The notes under the pieces are model-generated. The model worked only from the letters and a program-made list of their open reading frames with translations, ran no database searches and had not been told where the DNA came from. Position numbers and translations under genes: made by a program. From Varroa destructor (taxonomy: Eukaryota > Arthropoda > Arachnida > Mesostigmata > Varroidae): a stretch of 64,000 nucleotides of DNA. The stretch lies in the NCBI RefSeq assembly GCF_002443255.2, contig NW_019211457.1, positions 18,593,983 to 18,657,982 of the forward strand, in the 5' to 3' direction. Shown in pieces: positions 39,190-51,613 of the stretch (positions are counted from its first letter, which is position 1; every line of letters starts with the position of its first letter).

Positions 39190-40180
39190 GTTGTCTTCCA
39201 GGAAATTCCCGCCGGATGAAATACCACCATATACGCCACCGCTTTTTCTAGTTTCCAAATTCGATCGTCGGGTTAGCCGACAACGACGCAAATAATTTTT
39301 CTTCTATCATTTCAAAAAGCTTTCTTACCGTCAAATTTAGTTTTGAGAGCAGGAAAAGTCATTGAGGCCTAGGTCCGGTCAATACGCGGGTTGGGGTAAC
39401 ACGGGCATCCAGTTCTTTTAAAAGCGCTGCTTTAGTGTGGGCCGATGTATTATGACGACAGAGAATCTACAACCCGTTGTGCCACAATTCTGATTTCTTA
39501 GGTCAGACGTCAGAGTTACGAAATCTTCTTCAAATTTCCTGATAATGCTGCTTGGGGGCCATCTATCCAGACGACATGAATTCATAATGGACGATTTTTT
39601 GACAATCGAACCAAGTCGTGAGAAACATTTTTGTTCTGTAGCTGCGTCGTGCGACCTCCTTCACCCGGAAGTCATTTTTGAAACCATACTCAGAAGATAA
39701 CGTTTTGATCTTTTCGTCCTAGCCGTACATCCACGACTGGTTACACGTGATGACGTAGTTAAACAAGTTTAGCTCTTTTTTACGTATCAAAAACTTTTTT
39801 TTTCGCTCAGATCTGCATTTATTTATTTACTCAGTATCACAGCTTTTTTAGCACAAACTTTGCCGTAGGGTTTCTGATGCCTTAGTGATTGGTCAAAGAT
39901 GACCTTCTTTGAGTCAATTGAGACGTTCGTTTTTTCTATTAGATCTCTTATGATGACTGGGCTGTCGGAAAGGACAAGTTGTTTCAGGTTCTCTATAGTC
40001 TAATCCGCGATCAGTGTCATAGGCCTTCCTTCGTCCTCGGTGGACTCTTCCGCCCGTCTTTGAAACGCGTGGACCACACGTTTACTTGAGTTCCAGTCTA
40101 CGTTTGGTTCCTGTAGACGTTCTGCAAGTCATAGTTTTTCATATTACTTCGATTAGGAAAACACTCAGGTGGGGAAAACT
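39190..40180 (-). pseudogene. Decayed mariner transposase (Tc1/mariner superfamily)
   Basis: Reading the minus strand with frame changes recovers the mariner transposase in order. The N-terminal helix-turn-helix end (TQVNVWSTRFKDGR) is near 40040-40120. Then come KQLVLSDSPVIIRDL near 39930-40000, KVCAK near 39850, VITCNQSWMYG near 39755-39720, DEKIKTLSSEYGFKND, FDCQKIVHYEF, KKSELWHNG and SAHT near 39437. The end has YxPDL near 39370-39384, MIEEK and KKRW near 39240. Mariner enzymes cut and paste DNA at TA sites using a DD34D triad. Here the first Asp reads Asn (codon 39740-39742), the second reads His (39452-39454) and only the third Asp (39373-39375) is kept. The last two sites are 79 nt apart instead of about 105. 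Many stops and frameshifts confirm a dead copy. Near full length (about 990 nt). Terminal inverted repeats were not located. Confidence 0.85.
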
Positions 40181-40337
40181 TTAAGGCTCCCTTAGGACAT
40201 CCCGATGGAAAAATACTTTAGAGCTACATTAAGTAGTCCAGATGCAATAACATTCTTAATAACAGCTCTAATAATTCTGCAATTTTACATATATGACCTA
40301 CATAAGAACAACTTGTCGCATCCCAAGATACGGCCTG

Positions 40338-40350
40338 CCTAACCTAACCT
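40338..40350 (-). repeat. Interstitial telomere-like (CCTAA)n
   Basis: cctaacctaacct, two and a half units of the arthropod telomere repeat in CCTAA orientation. The exact reverse complement occurs at 51012-51024. Confidence 0.6.
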
Positions 40351-42361
40351 CCCTTGCTCGTTGGTTAATTCGTTCGAAAATGATATGTGATTCTAAGGAT
40401 AAATAACCTAATAGTTATCAATTCAATTAATATTATGGCCCCAATCGAAACAATCGTAAGTAAGTGGATATCGATTATCCACATTTCGGTATGTTTTTAT
40501 CCTTGAATAAGTACAAGTTTTCGACTAAAATACTTAACTTATATTTAAATCAGTACGTTGTTGCTCTCATGTTGAGTTTCTTTCGTACAAGTACTAACGT
40601 AGATTGGGACTTCAGTCCATTACCGTGAAAAACTATCAAATTGAAGCTACGTACGTTTTCATATCTGAGTCCAAGATATACTAGTTGCATCGTGTATTAG
40701 TATTGTTATTGCGTTCTTATTGTTTGCGTATTATATTATAGCAATAGTTGAAAGTACGCCGCTTGTGTTCCACACATCTCATTGTCTGCCTCATTTTAAG
40801 TAGCGATTCATAGACTTCGGAAACAAATCCTTCCGCCCCCAGACCTGTAGCGCCAAACAGTATCCGTCTTATGGTGGCATTCAGATGATATTTAGTTTTA
40901 GGCGTGAATACAACTACGAGGTTATAGCATGCCGTTATTATATTCACTAAGTGCCGTTCTCATTAGACCCGGATTGGGAACGAGCACGGGCGCCATTGCG
41001 TGCGAAGCACGTACAATAATTGCACTTAATATTGAAATATCCTGCTGTACATCTTCAAAGCCTAACTTCAGCCGAGCTTCGTTTGCGTTCTATTGACTAT
41101 TTAATTGACTTCGTAAAACTTCTCTCCTGATAAATTTTCCAGTTGTTCTTGATAGATGTGGAGCAAACGGTTTGATAATGGTGGTGTTCGTAAGAGATTT
41201 GATAGCAGCAATATTGAAGTGCGCCTTTTTTTTCATTATCCTGATACGTGCGCGCATCTGTACGTATATATAAAAGAAGCTTTTATTATGAACAAATTTA
41301 GAAGCTTAGGCGCTTACTATAAAATACTATAGATAGTAAAAACGTATTGGCAAACTAATACACAATGACATTTATTGGATAATAGATGAGCATATCTATT
41401 CTGATCTGAGGAATCGTTGCTCGACCAAAATCGAAGAAAACTACTTGTTTAAGATGGTAAGCATAATATCGAACTTGAGCGTAAGTTGAGATTAACTCTG
41501 ATTACTTGTATGCCACCTGAAATCTTGAGCTAAACTTAAAACTTCCAAGCTCTCCAAACATCTTTCCGGGATACGTAGCGACGAGCGAAACATGCCACCA
41601 AGCACCCGATTCGTGGAACCCATGTTTTCCATATTCGAAAAGACTGGGTATACGGCAGAATGAGAGCGTAACTCAATTACAGAGGATATTTCAACGAGAA
41701 TGCAGTTCTACCATTTCTGAAAGATCATTTAGGGCAAGAGTTAAAGAATGAATAGCCGAATTCCTAGTTCAATGGAGATAAGTTTGTAGGACGCGAGCGC
41801 TGTACAGGCCGCACATTCTAGTTTCATAGTTATAAGTTCCTATTTCAGAAAATTTGCAATACCATTGCGATACTCCTATTTTGAAGGACAGCTCTGCCTT
41901 TCTAAAGATATTTACATTGAGGTGTTTACTTAGAGCTATTAGGTGGTCAATGTCCGAAACTGGGCATAAACACGCTTCGTGCCATGCTGAAAGCAGCGCT
42001 TAATGACAGCACCCAACTTAAAATATCTACTAAAACTGTTTATCTTCTATTTATACGGTAAACTTTTCGCCACTTTAAACGATCGGTCGACAAACAAATT
42101 GTTACTTGTTATTTTAATATAGTATTGTGTGAAGCATATCTTCTTTAAAGAGCATCATCGTATTGTACTGATAATATATATTGAACCATACTTGAAGGAC
42201 AATGTTTTAACACAAGTTGATTCATAATATTCTCACGTCTTTAAGGCCCCTTGTATCTAAACAACATAGATACTGTAAGATCTTACAAAATACTTGAATA
42301 AAAACATAAACATCTAGCATATAATAGAGTAATAATAATAGATAGAGAACTTCTGTTTCTT

Positions 42362-42402
42362 TGCGCTCCAGTGTTTAATGAAGCCGCCCCTAGATTCGAG
42401 TC
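42362..42402 (+). repeat. Possible SINE head with tRNA-like boxes
   Basis: tgcgctccagtgtttaatg (42362-42380) resembles an A box of the gcgcagtggttaa type. agattcgagtctcacctgc, starting at 42392, resembles a B box followed by cacctgc, an arrangement seen in many tRNA-derived SINEs. Box spacing is about 31 nt, shorter than normal. Weak call. Confidence 0.2.
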
Positions 42403-44389
42403 TCACCTGCCTGCTACACAGAGACCTCTGCAACATATAGAAACACACGGGGCGAATGCAAAAAAACCATAACAGTCTATAGCGTCTTGGTTCATACTTT
42501 TATTTTACTTGGTAATGCTTCTCGGTTTGAAACCTTCTGTTCTGTTTTCTACCTGTAAGCCAAATGCAAAGGAACGTTATTCAAATGTTACACCGCCTGT
42601 AATATACGCCGTCTTTCAGAACCGTGTGCCGATCTGATGAGCTATAGATCTAGTTGTCAGTTCGCATAACATATTTCTAGCAAATCCAGGAATACTCTGC
42701 TATCACTACCCGATAGTTTATTACTTCCCATCTAAACTATCGCTCTATGTTTCTAACTAAATCTATTTGGGGCAGGAAACAAATTGCCCCTTGCTTACTT
42801 TCATCGCCGCTCGTTTAGCTCCCCTCTGCCAGTTCCAAAAACCGGCTTCGCCGGCAACCCTGATTTCCCTATAAAGCCTTCGTTCTCCTCATCAACCGTG
42901 GCAGACAGATTTGATGTGTGTTTATTAGAATCCTGTCATCGGAAGCTCGATCTGGCTCGTAAGCAAACGTACTCGAGCAACTACCGGTAAATGATGGCAC
43001 GATTCAATAAAAGGGGACGGCGACGTGCACCATAGTGATTCGGAAGTGGGGGGGGACGCTAAATCGGATAGCGGATTATTATATAGCGAAACGGGTTTAG
43101 CAGAGGTCAAGCGATAGCTAGAATCCTCTCAACTAGTATGGAAGGCAGGTTGTGACAGTTTACACTGCCAGCGGTAGGAGGATTAGAAGATGGTTAGCCA
43201 ATCTAATTATTTTGATTATAGTGTGTAAGAGGGGATTACTATTGCAGTTGAATTCACTGCGGTATAAACTGCAGAGATGCATAATAGAGATTAAAGCAGT
43301 AATCGGTTACTTAGAACATTATAGAAATAAGACTTTCGCATACGAGCAAGACACGTTCAGTGCCAGTCATTTCTAGGCCTGTTTTGGCTGTCTGAATTGT
43401 CTATAATAGTTGATGAAGGCTTCCCCTGGGGTCCAACTTGTTGCTGGAACCGATGACCAATCTATCACTGTAACAACTCCTTGTCGTTTATATTTAATAA
43501 TCTACTAGCCGAAGACCTACTGCGAAAAAAAGGTTCGCTCCTATATCAGTTGACTAATATTTCTGATAATTCGAGGAACAAACCGCTCTGCTTTTCTTTA
43601 ACATTTACACTCCATGATCTGGCAGTTGGCAGTAAAAATTGCAGCGAATGAAATATAAATTACTTATTAATAAATAACGTCAAACATATGGCTGTTTCGA
43701 TCTTTTCTTCTCCTTGATAATACTTCTAGCTCTATATATATTTACCTCAATTCGCCAGTACGCTAGAAGCCAACAACTTTTAAGAACCGGAAGTTAAAAA
43801 CGTTCTGTCGAAGTCTCAGTTGATTACCATCGCTGACGCTTCGAGAATATCTGAAGTTTTCAAATCAAGTCCGACATTGATGACAAGCACGAAAAGCATG
43901 CGTACATCTTGTAACTATCGTCAGGAATTGTAGTCATAGTCTGTCATGGATCTCGTTCCATCCAGAGTGGAAGGCGAAGGCATCCACTGTGGAGGCGAAG
44001 ATTAGCAAGTAGGCCTGAGGAAAAATAGCTTCAAACTAGGAACAGATATGCAGCGGCAAGGGCCTACCTATTATATCATAGTGTTTTCTTTTAATTCTCG
44101 TGTTCAACGCAGAACCGTCATTGCTGATAGCGTCGGCGTCCTCCTCCGTATGTGTTGACCGACATCTGCTGCGTTCCTATTGTATTTGTTAAAGTGACGA
44201 ATAGTGTTCGATTTACAACACCGATATCGCGTATGGTAAAAATAATGAAAGTATAACGGCTGAGGGTCGTCTACTGCCAATCCGGGACAGGCGATCCTAA
44301 TCATTAGGCTAAGATCCATGTTCATTTTTACAATATACAGACTGTTTTCCGCTCAGGGTCGTAGTGGCGTCACACGCACCACACACATA

Positions 44390-44404
44390 ATATATATATA
44401 TATA
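44390..44404. repeat. (TA)7 microsatellite after a CA-rich run
   Basis: Alternating TA tract preceded by cacacgcaccacacacataa. Confidence 0.9.
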
Positions 44405-44996
44405 CGCATATTATTGTCGTCGCTTTTGGCCTTACATATATATCACGTCTGAGAACAATATGTTCGCAAACTATTTCATATAATCCGCATTTCTCTACTT
44501 TATCCATCCCAGAACACGGATAGCGGGAAGATACGTCAGATCCTTTTTACGTTTTGAACCCGTCTTATCACATGTGATGAAACGAACGCTTTTCATGTCC
44601 AACGCGGCGCATATATGGTGATGTTAAAAAAGCGTTTAAAAAATCAGTTTTATGCGATACTTTATGAGAAACTATGGTAGATACCTAAACATAGATACCT
44701 ATAGTTCCATTAGATGTCATTTATTAGTGTTTATACACATTAGATTAAATTTATTACCTACTATATATCCCAATATATATAGCTCAGCTAAATACTCGAT
44801 CACTAAGGTTGAATAACAAGGTGTAATCCGATGCTAATAAGGGATTTCGATTTCGTGTCTTGTTTGACAAACAGCCACAAGGGTTCTACAAAAAAGAATT
44901 CCATGGCAGACGCGAGCGGCGCTATACGCAGGTAAAAAAAGGCTTCTTTAGAACGTTTCTTTACAAATCATGATTCCATCCGATATCCGGAAGACA

Positions 44997-45012
44997 CCCC
45001 CCCCCCACCCCA
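44997..45012. repeat. Poly-C tract
   Basis: Ten C, A, four C, followed by acatg. The same ending (C run, acatg) is seen at 12458-12481. Confidence 0.9.
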
Positions 45013-45366
45013 CATGACAAATTCGTTATTCATAAAACTATGGCTGTCCGAATGCGATATACCGTGCGGGCCTTCTGGAGAGCTGCCCTTCCTGTTTAAA
45101 ATCAGAGCAAATAATAAAAACAAATCAGTTCGAAGCACAGCCGCGACCAATACATGGAGCTTGCATAACTACGAAAGCTGGGTCATGCATCTCAGGGCCT
45201 CTTCTGTAGTGGTGACGTTCAGAGGACTCTAGAGCCGGAAGCTATAAGGCACTTGAGGCCGAGGATCAGCCACGGAGCAAAGGTCTAGAAATAATTCTGT
45301 TCAACCCATAACATAGCCATAGTAATATCACTGAATTATTTTCGAGGTTGAAAGACGTCAGCACTT

Positions 45367-46268
45367 TTGTACACTCTTGTGAGACTAAAACGAAATGTAA
45401 TGCGGTTCATATGTGAGTCTATTCGATTTTATCTCAGCATCCATCGACCTCTTTCTTCACTGATTAGGGTACGACTTGACACACTGGGTCGCAACAGCCG
45501 TTCGTTCTCTCACATTGGACAGCCCTTATTTATCGTGTCGGCCGGTATTGTATTGTCGAATCGGCGTGTGCTATATCAACAGCGAATACCCACGCATAGT
45601 AGCAATTATAGCCAAAGGGATGGCTGTTCTCGAAGAGCCCTGGAAAAGACTTACGCCGACTTCTACGAGCTTCATCGCACGTGCCCAAACGGACGAAGCG
45701 ACAAGGACGTAAGGGTCCCTCGTACATTCTCGACACGGTAACAATGCGGCATAGCTAAACCCATCAACACGACATACTTTTCTGACCACATTCATATGCA
45801 ACCGTGGTGAAGTTGGAAGAGCAGCAGTATTGAGCATCTGCAGGCCTTGCCAAACCGTAAACATTGTCGGCAGCGGCGCTGACAGTATGAGAGAAAGCAA
45901 TGGGGACGCCGGAAAAGAAACAAGCAGAAAGGAAGAGAGCGGGCAGAAGACTGTATCACATTCGAGTAGTTCTAAAGCGAGTATTCAGTAAGAGCAGGTA
46001 AGCGGTTCGGGAAAAATGATGAGAGAAAGCTGCCACATTGGTAGAAAACGGTCGCTCCGCATTGGCTGGATGACGGGTGATAGGCCAGCTGTTCGATGAA
46101 GTTGAAGCGTTGTCTATCGTAAAGGATGAGCCGACGAAGAGAGGCATTTTCCTGCTTCCTTCCTCAAAAAATGGGTACAAACCTGTCGAGCAGAACGCTT
46201 TCTGGTCAGTAGAGTGTTACACACAAGAGACACACTCTGTCATCGCTAAAAGCATTTTCCTTCTGTAG
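45367..46268. other. Higher-GC block with overlapping frames, unrecognised
   Basis: The densest set of overlapping open frames in the window: + 45367-45741 (124 codons), + 45476-45712 (78), minus 45571-45900 (109), minus 45530-45736 (68), minus 45956-46180 (74) and + 46077-46268 (63). The block is visibly richer in G and C than its flanks. One + reading (AIIAKGMAVLEEPWKRLTPT) and one minus reading (RTAIPLAIIATMRGYSLLI) are protein-like, but neither fits a family I know. It could be a decayed transposon or exon fragment, or composition alone could leave frames open. No splice sites were resolved. Confidence 0.2.
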
Positions 46269-48281
46269 GTCTAAGCTAATGCATGCGGCTGCCGTCGTCT
46301 CACACGCCCTGGCCTCTCTCGTACTAGCTAATCTTATTCTGTGTGTAGAGCTACTAGTTTCGCTACTAGGTAACTGTCTTCGGCGAAATATCATATGTTT
46401 ACTGTATATTTACTAATTACGAGACCTGGTTTATCAGGCCAGGCAGGCCATTACTAGCCAGGTGAGATAAAGTACGATATATACCTGTGTGATTAGGAAA
46501 CTGTTTGCAAATAACAAACAAAAACGAGGTACTAATTTATGTGGGCAGCTGATCTTATTTTGGTACGGGACAGCAACACTTACACACGAATTTCATGCAA
46601 ACGAAAAACGTTTGATAGATTATAAATAAATTGTACGGTCTCTGGTATTATATCTGGTACGTTATGTACGATCATGTCACAAAATGTGTACCAATTCAAT
46701 GGCAATTTCTATTTGGAGATTCAACCCATGGTTGATGGTTGTTATTTTTGAAACTGGACATCATCCGTTTCTATTAGATATAGAATGACATATATCTTCA
46801 CATAGATATTGTTCGCCCATTGTCAAATGAACAGATATATCTTTATTTATGTATTACCAGCAAGGTGGCGTTCCTTATTATTACGAATCTGATAATTTTT
46901 TGCATGACGGCGATAGGGTTTGCCGGGACCTTAGTTTTTGTTATACTGAGCTGGTCAGTTAACGTAGAGATGGCTTTAATGGTAGCAACGTAAAACAATT
47001 ACGTCAAAGAAGAGCGTAAGGTGCCGCGATAACTTGCTCCACAGATGAACAACTAACCTACGTAACGACCGTCTACAGCAAAACTATTGTTGTAAGTAAG
47101 CGCATTTTATTAAGCTAGGCTTACATGAAAAGCGTAAAGACAGGCAAATTATCCAATGCTACATTTGTCTCCCTAAATCAATGTTGTTTTTACTCAAACA
47201 GATTTAAATCATTTCTAATTCTCTCAACTAATATGTCTTCGGAGTCTGCTTTTTCGAAGCACCTTCGAAGTCTGCTTGTTCTGCGAGAGAGTGAGCAAGT
47301 GATACTTAAACGTCAATTGATATTTTGCGAGGACTGAAACCCTCTGTGAAATAGTCCTTCCGGGACCGGTTTTATTATTTTCGATGGTTTGATTAATATT
47401 TTATTTCTTAAATGTCAAGTGCATTTATTTTCGTTCCTCCCTGCGCTATAGCAGAAAAACGTGCCAAGTATATAATTTCACAATCAATATTCGACAGGCA
47501 CTAATATAGAGGGGGAAAAAATCATGCACTACGATTAAATAGCCCGTTTGCTGAGCTAGGTTATTGTTATCCCTTCAAATATTCATGAATGTTTGAGATA
47601 ATAAGCCAAATATATTATCATGTTACTGCCAGCTCTCCTGAGCCCTCTAGCGGACATGGTGAGCTCTTTGTTATTAGCATGTATGTAAAATAGCCGTCAA
47701 AATACGCGAAGTTCAAGTTCCTAATGCTTTATAAGTACCCTAAGGATTTCTATTTAATATAAATCCTATTCTTAATCAGGCGAGTGGAACACGCGCGTTT
47801 TGTATATAAATTTGTAGTAGATAATATACTAGTAGATAAGAAACTAGATTTATCTATTTATTTAATAGAATTATCACTTCTATCATCTCCCTCTATCACC
47901 CATTTATAAGTTTCTCTCCACCAAGGTATTAGTTTAGGCAAAGGACGCACGGATGCGTCTATTTTCGGTGTTTGCAGAGAGAACAGATATCATTTGTGAA
48001 GCCGTCTTATTTCCGATTTAGAATGCGTGACAAGTATTAAAGCTTATTCTACAAAACTGCTATGAGAATTGGGACTCTTACCACGCACAGTGTATCCGTG
48101 CGTGTATATGCTTTCGTATGTGGGTGTTAATGTATATACCTACTACCTTATATGGTCTTAAGGCATCTAGAGCCTATTTAACCTTTTTTCATCTTATCTA
48201 TGAAACGAGTGAATAAGATTAGGATTATAATCCCACAAGCCTTTATGGATGTAAGAGCTATAGCCAAAATGCAATAAAAAT

Positions 48282-48301
48282 GTATATATATATATATATA
48301 T
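48282..48301. repeat. (TA)10 microsatellite
   Basis: Perfect alternating TA tract, the longest in the window. Confidence 0.9.
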
Positions 48302-48874
48302 TCAAAGATAAAAGGAACTTTATAACCATGAACGCATAACAGCAACGCGTGGAATTGCCGATCCCCAATCGTGTATATATAAGTGAGAATTTACTTATAT
48401 TGTGACGCAGGCGCAAAAATTAACCGTATTAAAACTGATAATTATTGCCTTCCATGTTCTGATTTTCCCCAGTCAGTTCCTTCACATTGACAATCGGAGC
48501 TCGTATACTCTACATCAGAACACTACTGAATATTTTCTCTATCTATAAGACACAAGATAAAGAAAAATAGGAACTTCGTCACGCTTATCAGTTAATGAGA
48601 ATGGGGTGTTTCATAACGTATGCGTCTCATTGATACCTAGCCTTTGGCACATTTCTCTGCTGATCCGGAAAAGCATCATTTTGAGAGTTACTTCATCTTA
48701 CAGGCAATCATCTTTATCTTTGGTCTTCGGCCATATCTCAAGTCTATGCTATTATCGTTTCGGTGATATAGTACGTTTAATAAAACTTTATTCTAAAAAA
48801 ACATATCTCGTTCATCATGAGCGCTATATTTTGGGCACGTTCTAAAAGGCACGTTTACATTTTGAGTTAGTTTA

Positions 48875-48890
48875 GATGATGATGATGATG
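48875..48890 (+). repeat. (GAT)5 microsatellite
   Basis: Five gat units, followed by ggcggtc. Confidence 0.9.
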
Positions 48891-51010
48891 GCGGTCATAG
48901 ACACGCACCCGTGGCATGGTGCAGGTTACGAAAAAGATGTCATACTTGAATCAAACAAGATCCATTATGGACAAAGGCCTCGCTGCTGAAGCTATGAGAT
49001 AAGACAGAACGGCCTGCTAACCTTCTTTTACGACCATTACTCAAGCAATCGAGTTACCATCGTTATGAACGAAGCGTACAGCAATCATCTGTTTGAATGC
49101 TACATTCTGAAGACATGGTGGGAAGAATCGATGTTGAGAGAGAAATGCTGACACCGCCGTTTGGAGTCGACCGGCGAGAAACGGATCAATGAATGTACAT
49201 AGTTCCCTGCTAGAAGGATTGTCTTTTGGCTAACATTCTACTAGTAACAAGAATCGATTAGAAGAAGGCGTGTGATAGGTAGTCTAATGATGGCAGAATG
49301 GCATTATGTACTTGCCCATTTAGCGTAGGCTCTGTTTCAGTGTGCCGACACAACTTAATTATGAGAAATTTGACCTAGTCACTTTTCTGCTATAGCAAAG
49401 TGAGAAAATTTATTCTGACAAACTTAATATAAAAGTAGTTCACTGAGCCTTGAGCGTACATATGAAAAACAATAAACACATTTTAAAAAAGGATCATTCA
49501 GTACAGCCTAGGTAGAGTACAACTCACCCGCTTCATGCTCTACAATGGCATAGGACCTATATATATAGATATGTGGCTCAATGTTTTGCCACGGTTAATT
49601 GCTCGTACATTATCTCCCGTCGATCTAACACTGTGCTATTTCTCTGTATGTTGCATAGTACGCTGCAATATCTATCTAATTATTATAGTTATTTCGCGAT
49701 TCCTGATGTTTATCATAAATACCAAATATCTATTTTACTGAATTCTGTAACAGCTGAAATTTAGGATGGTTCAAGAGAGCGTATTTTAGGAGCAATATTA
49801 ACTAGAAAGTAAGCTAACTGGTTTTACTTGCGAATATGGAGGACTGAATTCAGCCCCATTATGGCCAGGACTGTTTAACTAGAATTGCTATCTGTAGTCG
49901 CGTCTACCTAAACGTTCCTACAAACATAGCAAATGTATGTTGAACTACGTGCATATGAATTCCACATAGAGTTCCTCGTACCATATCACTGCATTCTAAT
50001 CGTTAATGTGGGCGGCATATGTATTTTGGGGCCACGTTCCCTAACATACGCTGCGGTATCGTTTGCATGAATAGCTGGAAATTCCCTAGGAGTTTTTGTT
50101 CCTTCTGTGTATGCATTTTTACGCATACACTCGACAAACATGGTTGGAGCTTATCCACCTCCTCCTACTCGTCCATAGGTAACAACGAAGGGAAAAATCT
50201 TGTTTCGAAAACCCGTCTTGGCGGAAACCTATCGGAGGCTTTCAAGGATATACATAATTTGGCAATACTGTTTTGATTTATCTGTCAGCTTATATTCCTC
50301 TCTTGTTTTTCAAATTCAAGACTCTTGGCAAGGATTTTCTTTAGAAACGTCTGAATCTTGTGTTCGTAAAAGTAGGGCTTTAGTCTCTATGACAACATCG
50401 GTGGACGACTGTGATGAACAAATCATGGAAATAACTGGGGTCTTGTTAAGCGCCAGTGGCTTTTTAGCAGGAGCAGCTTTTACTCTTATACCCCATTTTT
50501 TCGAAGATTTATATATTATTGTAAAGAAAAATGATTCGCTCTGTGTGCGGCATTATTTGCTTGAAATTTCCGAATGTTACAAGATTATTGAAGTTGATCA
50601 TCCTTGTTCTTAGAGGTAACATCTGCTGTCGTGCGTGAGGTTGAGGGTTTAAGGTACACTTTTGTCTAGGTGCGCTCATGGACAGGTCCTACCATTCAAA
50701 GCGAGTTAGGTATGTCTATTAATTGGCAGAGCACGGTTTTCACGCTTGCCAGGCAGATCTTTCCGACGTTTACATTGGTGAACAGGTCCCCCTGTGCACC
50801 TGCATCTATTGGTGCCAAACACTACAGATACATAGAGGGGTTTACGAGCACTCAGCTGAGTGCTTCGATATTTTCGCTATGTAAAAACTGATAATGGACT
50901 CGTAATGTTGATTAGTGCTCTAGATCAGTGTATTGTCTAAGTACGCGAATATACCTATTCAAAATTATGGCCTTAGAGATCATGTGTGGCGTATATTGTA
51001 CATGCAACTA

Positions 51011-51024
51011 TAGGTTAGGTTAGG
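51011..51024 (+). repeat. Interstitial telomere-like (TTAGG)n
   Basis: taggttaggttagg, nearly three units of the TTAGG repeat found at arthropod telomeres. It shares a 13-mer, in opposite orientation, with 40338-40350. Confidence 0.6.
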
Positions 51025-51563
51025 AGGCTATGTTATACTCACTGCTTTTCAGGTAGGTTTTACAACTGTACAGTGTTTTATCAGAGATGGTTGTTTTTAT
51101 TTATAATTTTTACATTCGTCGACTAAACATGAAAAATTGACCTTAGCTAAGCCTGCTTGCGAGCCCTTGGAATATTCACTGAAAACTAATTTGATCATTT
51201 AGTCAATAATGCTATATGATAAAATGTAATATACGTCTCGTGTATCTAACTCGTGTGCCTAGCCTTTCAGTTTTTCAAGTGTTAACCTACCTTTTTCTAC
51301 CCTACCTGACTGAACAAAAAAACTAATAGGTATAGGTAAGACACTGAAATATCGATTAATGGATGTTTTTATACCCGCCAATGTCGAGAGTGTCTGCAAA
51401 TATAGATTAAGTAGTGCAAATTTAACGAAAATCCAAGAAAAGAAGGAACGCAACTCGCAATCTCGACTCTCAAAGTTTACGTTATATGTAATAGGCTCGT
51501 AAATTAGGCACAAGAGCCGTCAACCCTCAAACACTCTGGCCTAAGTAGTACTCAGCAAAAAAA

Positions 51564-51613
51564 GTCGCTGTCGCTAGGCTGAAGTCTCTAAGTGACTTCG
51601 CAGTGACAGCGAC
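51564..51613. repeat. 50-nt two-stem hairpin
   Basis: gtcgctgtc (51564-51572) pairs perfectly with gacagcgac (51605-51613), and inside them gaagtc (51581-51586) pairs with gacttc (51594-51599) around a 7-nt loop. An 8 by 5 nt internal loop separates the two stems. The arms are of mixed composition. No known RNA family is recognised. Confidence 0.8.

Larger units (their letters stand above)
40181..45366. other. Spacer, no gene recognised
   Basis: Contains a short CCTAA run at 40338-40350, a 76-codon unrecognised minus frame at 40717-40947 (IRRILFGATGLGAEGF), a TA microsatellite, and C/G homopolymers near 43047 and 44997. A tRNA-like pair of boxes at 42362-42402 is listed separately. No transposon protein recognised. 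Confidence 0.4.
46269..51563. other. AT-rich spacer, no gene recognised
   Basis: Holds a TA microsatellite, a GAT microsatellite, an 8/8/8 hairpin at 50107-50130 (gtgtatgc, gcatacac) and a TTAGG run at 51011-51024. A 137-codon + frame at 50200-50613 is unrecognised and within chance limits. 48891-49300 has more balanced composition, possibly an old repeat, without a readable protein. Confidence 0.4.

Noticed and set aside
50200..50613. 137-codon + frame
   Set aside because: Unrecognised, no supporting context, within chance limits.
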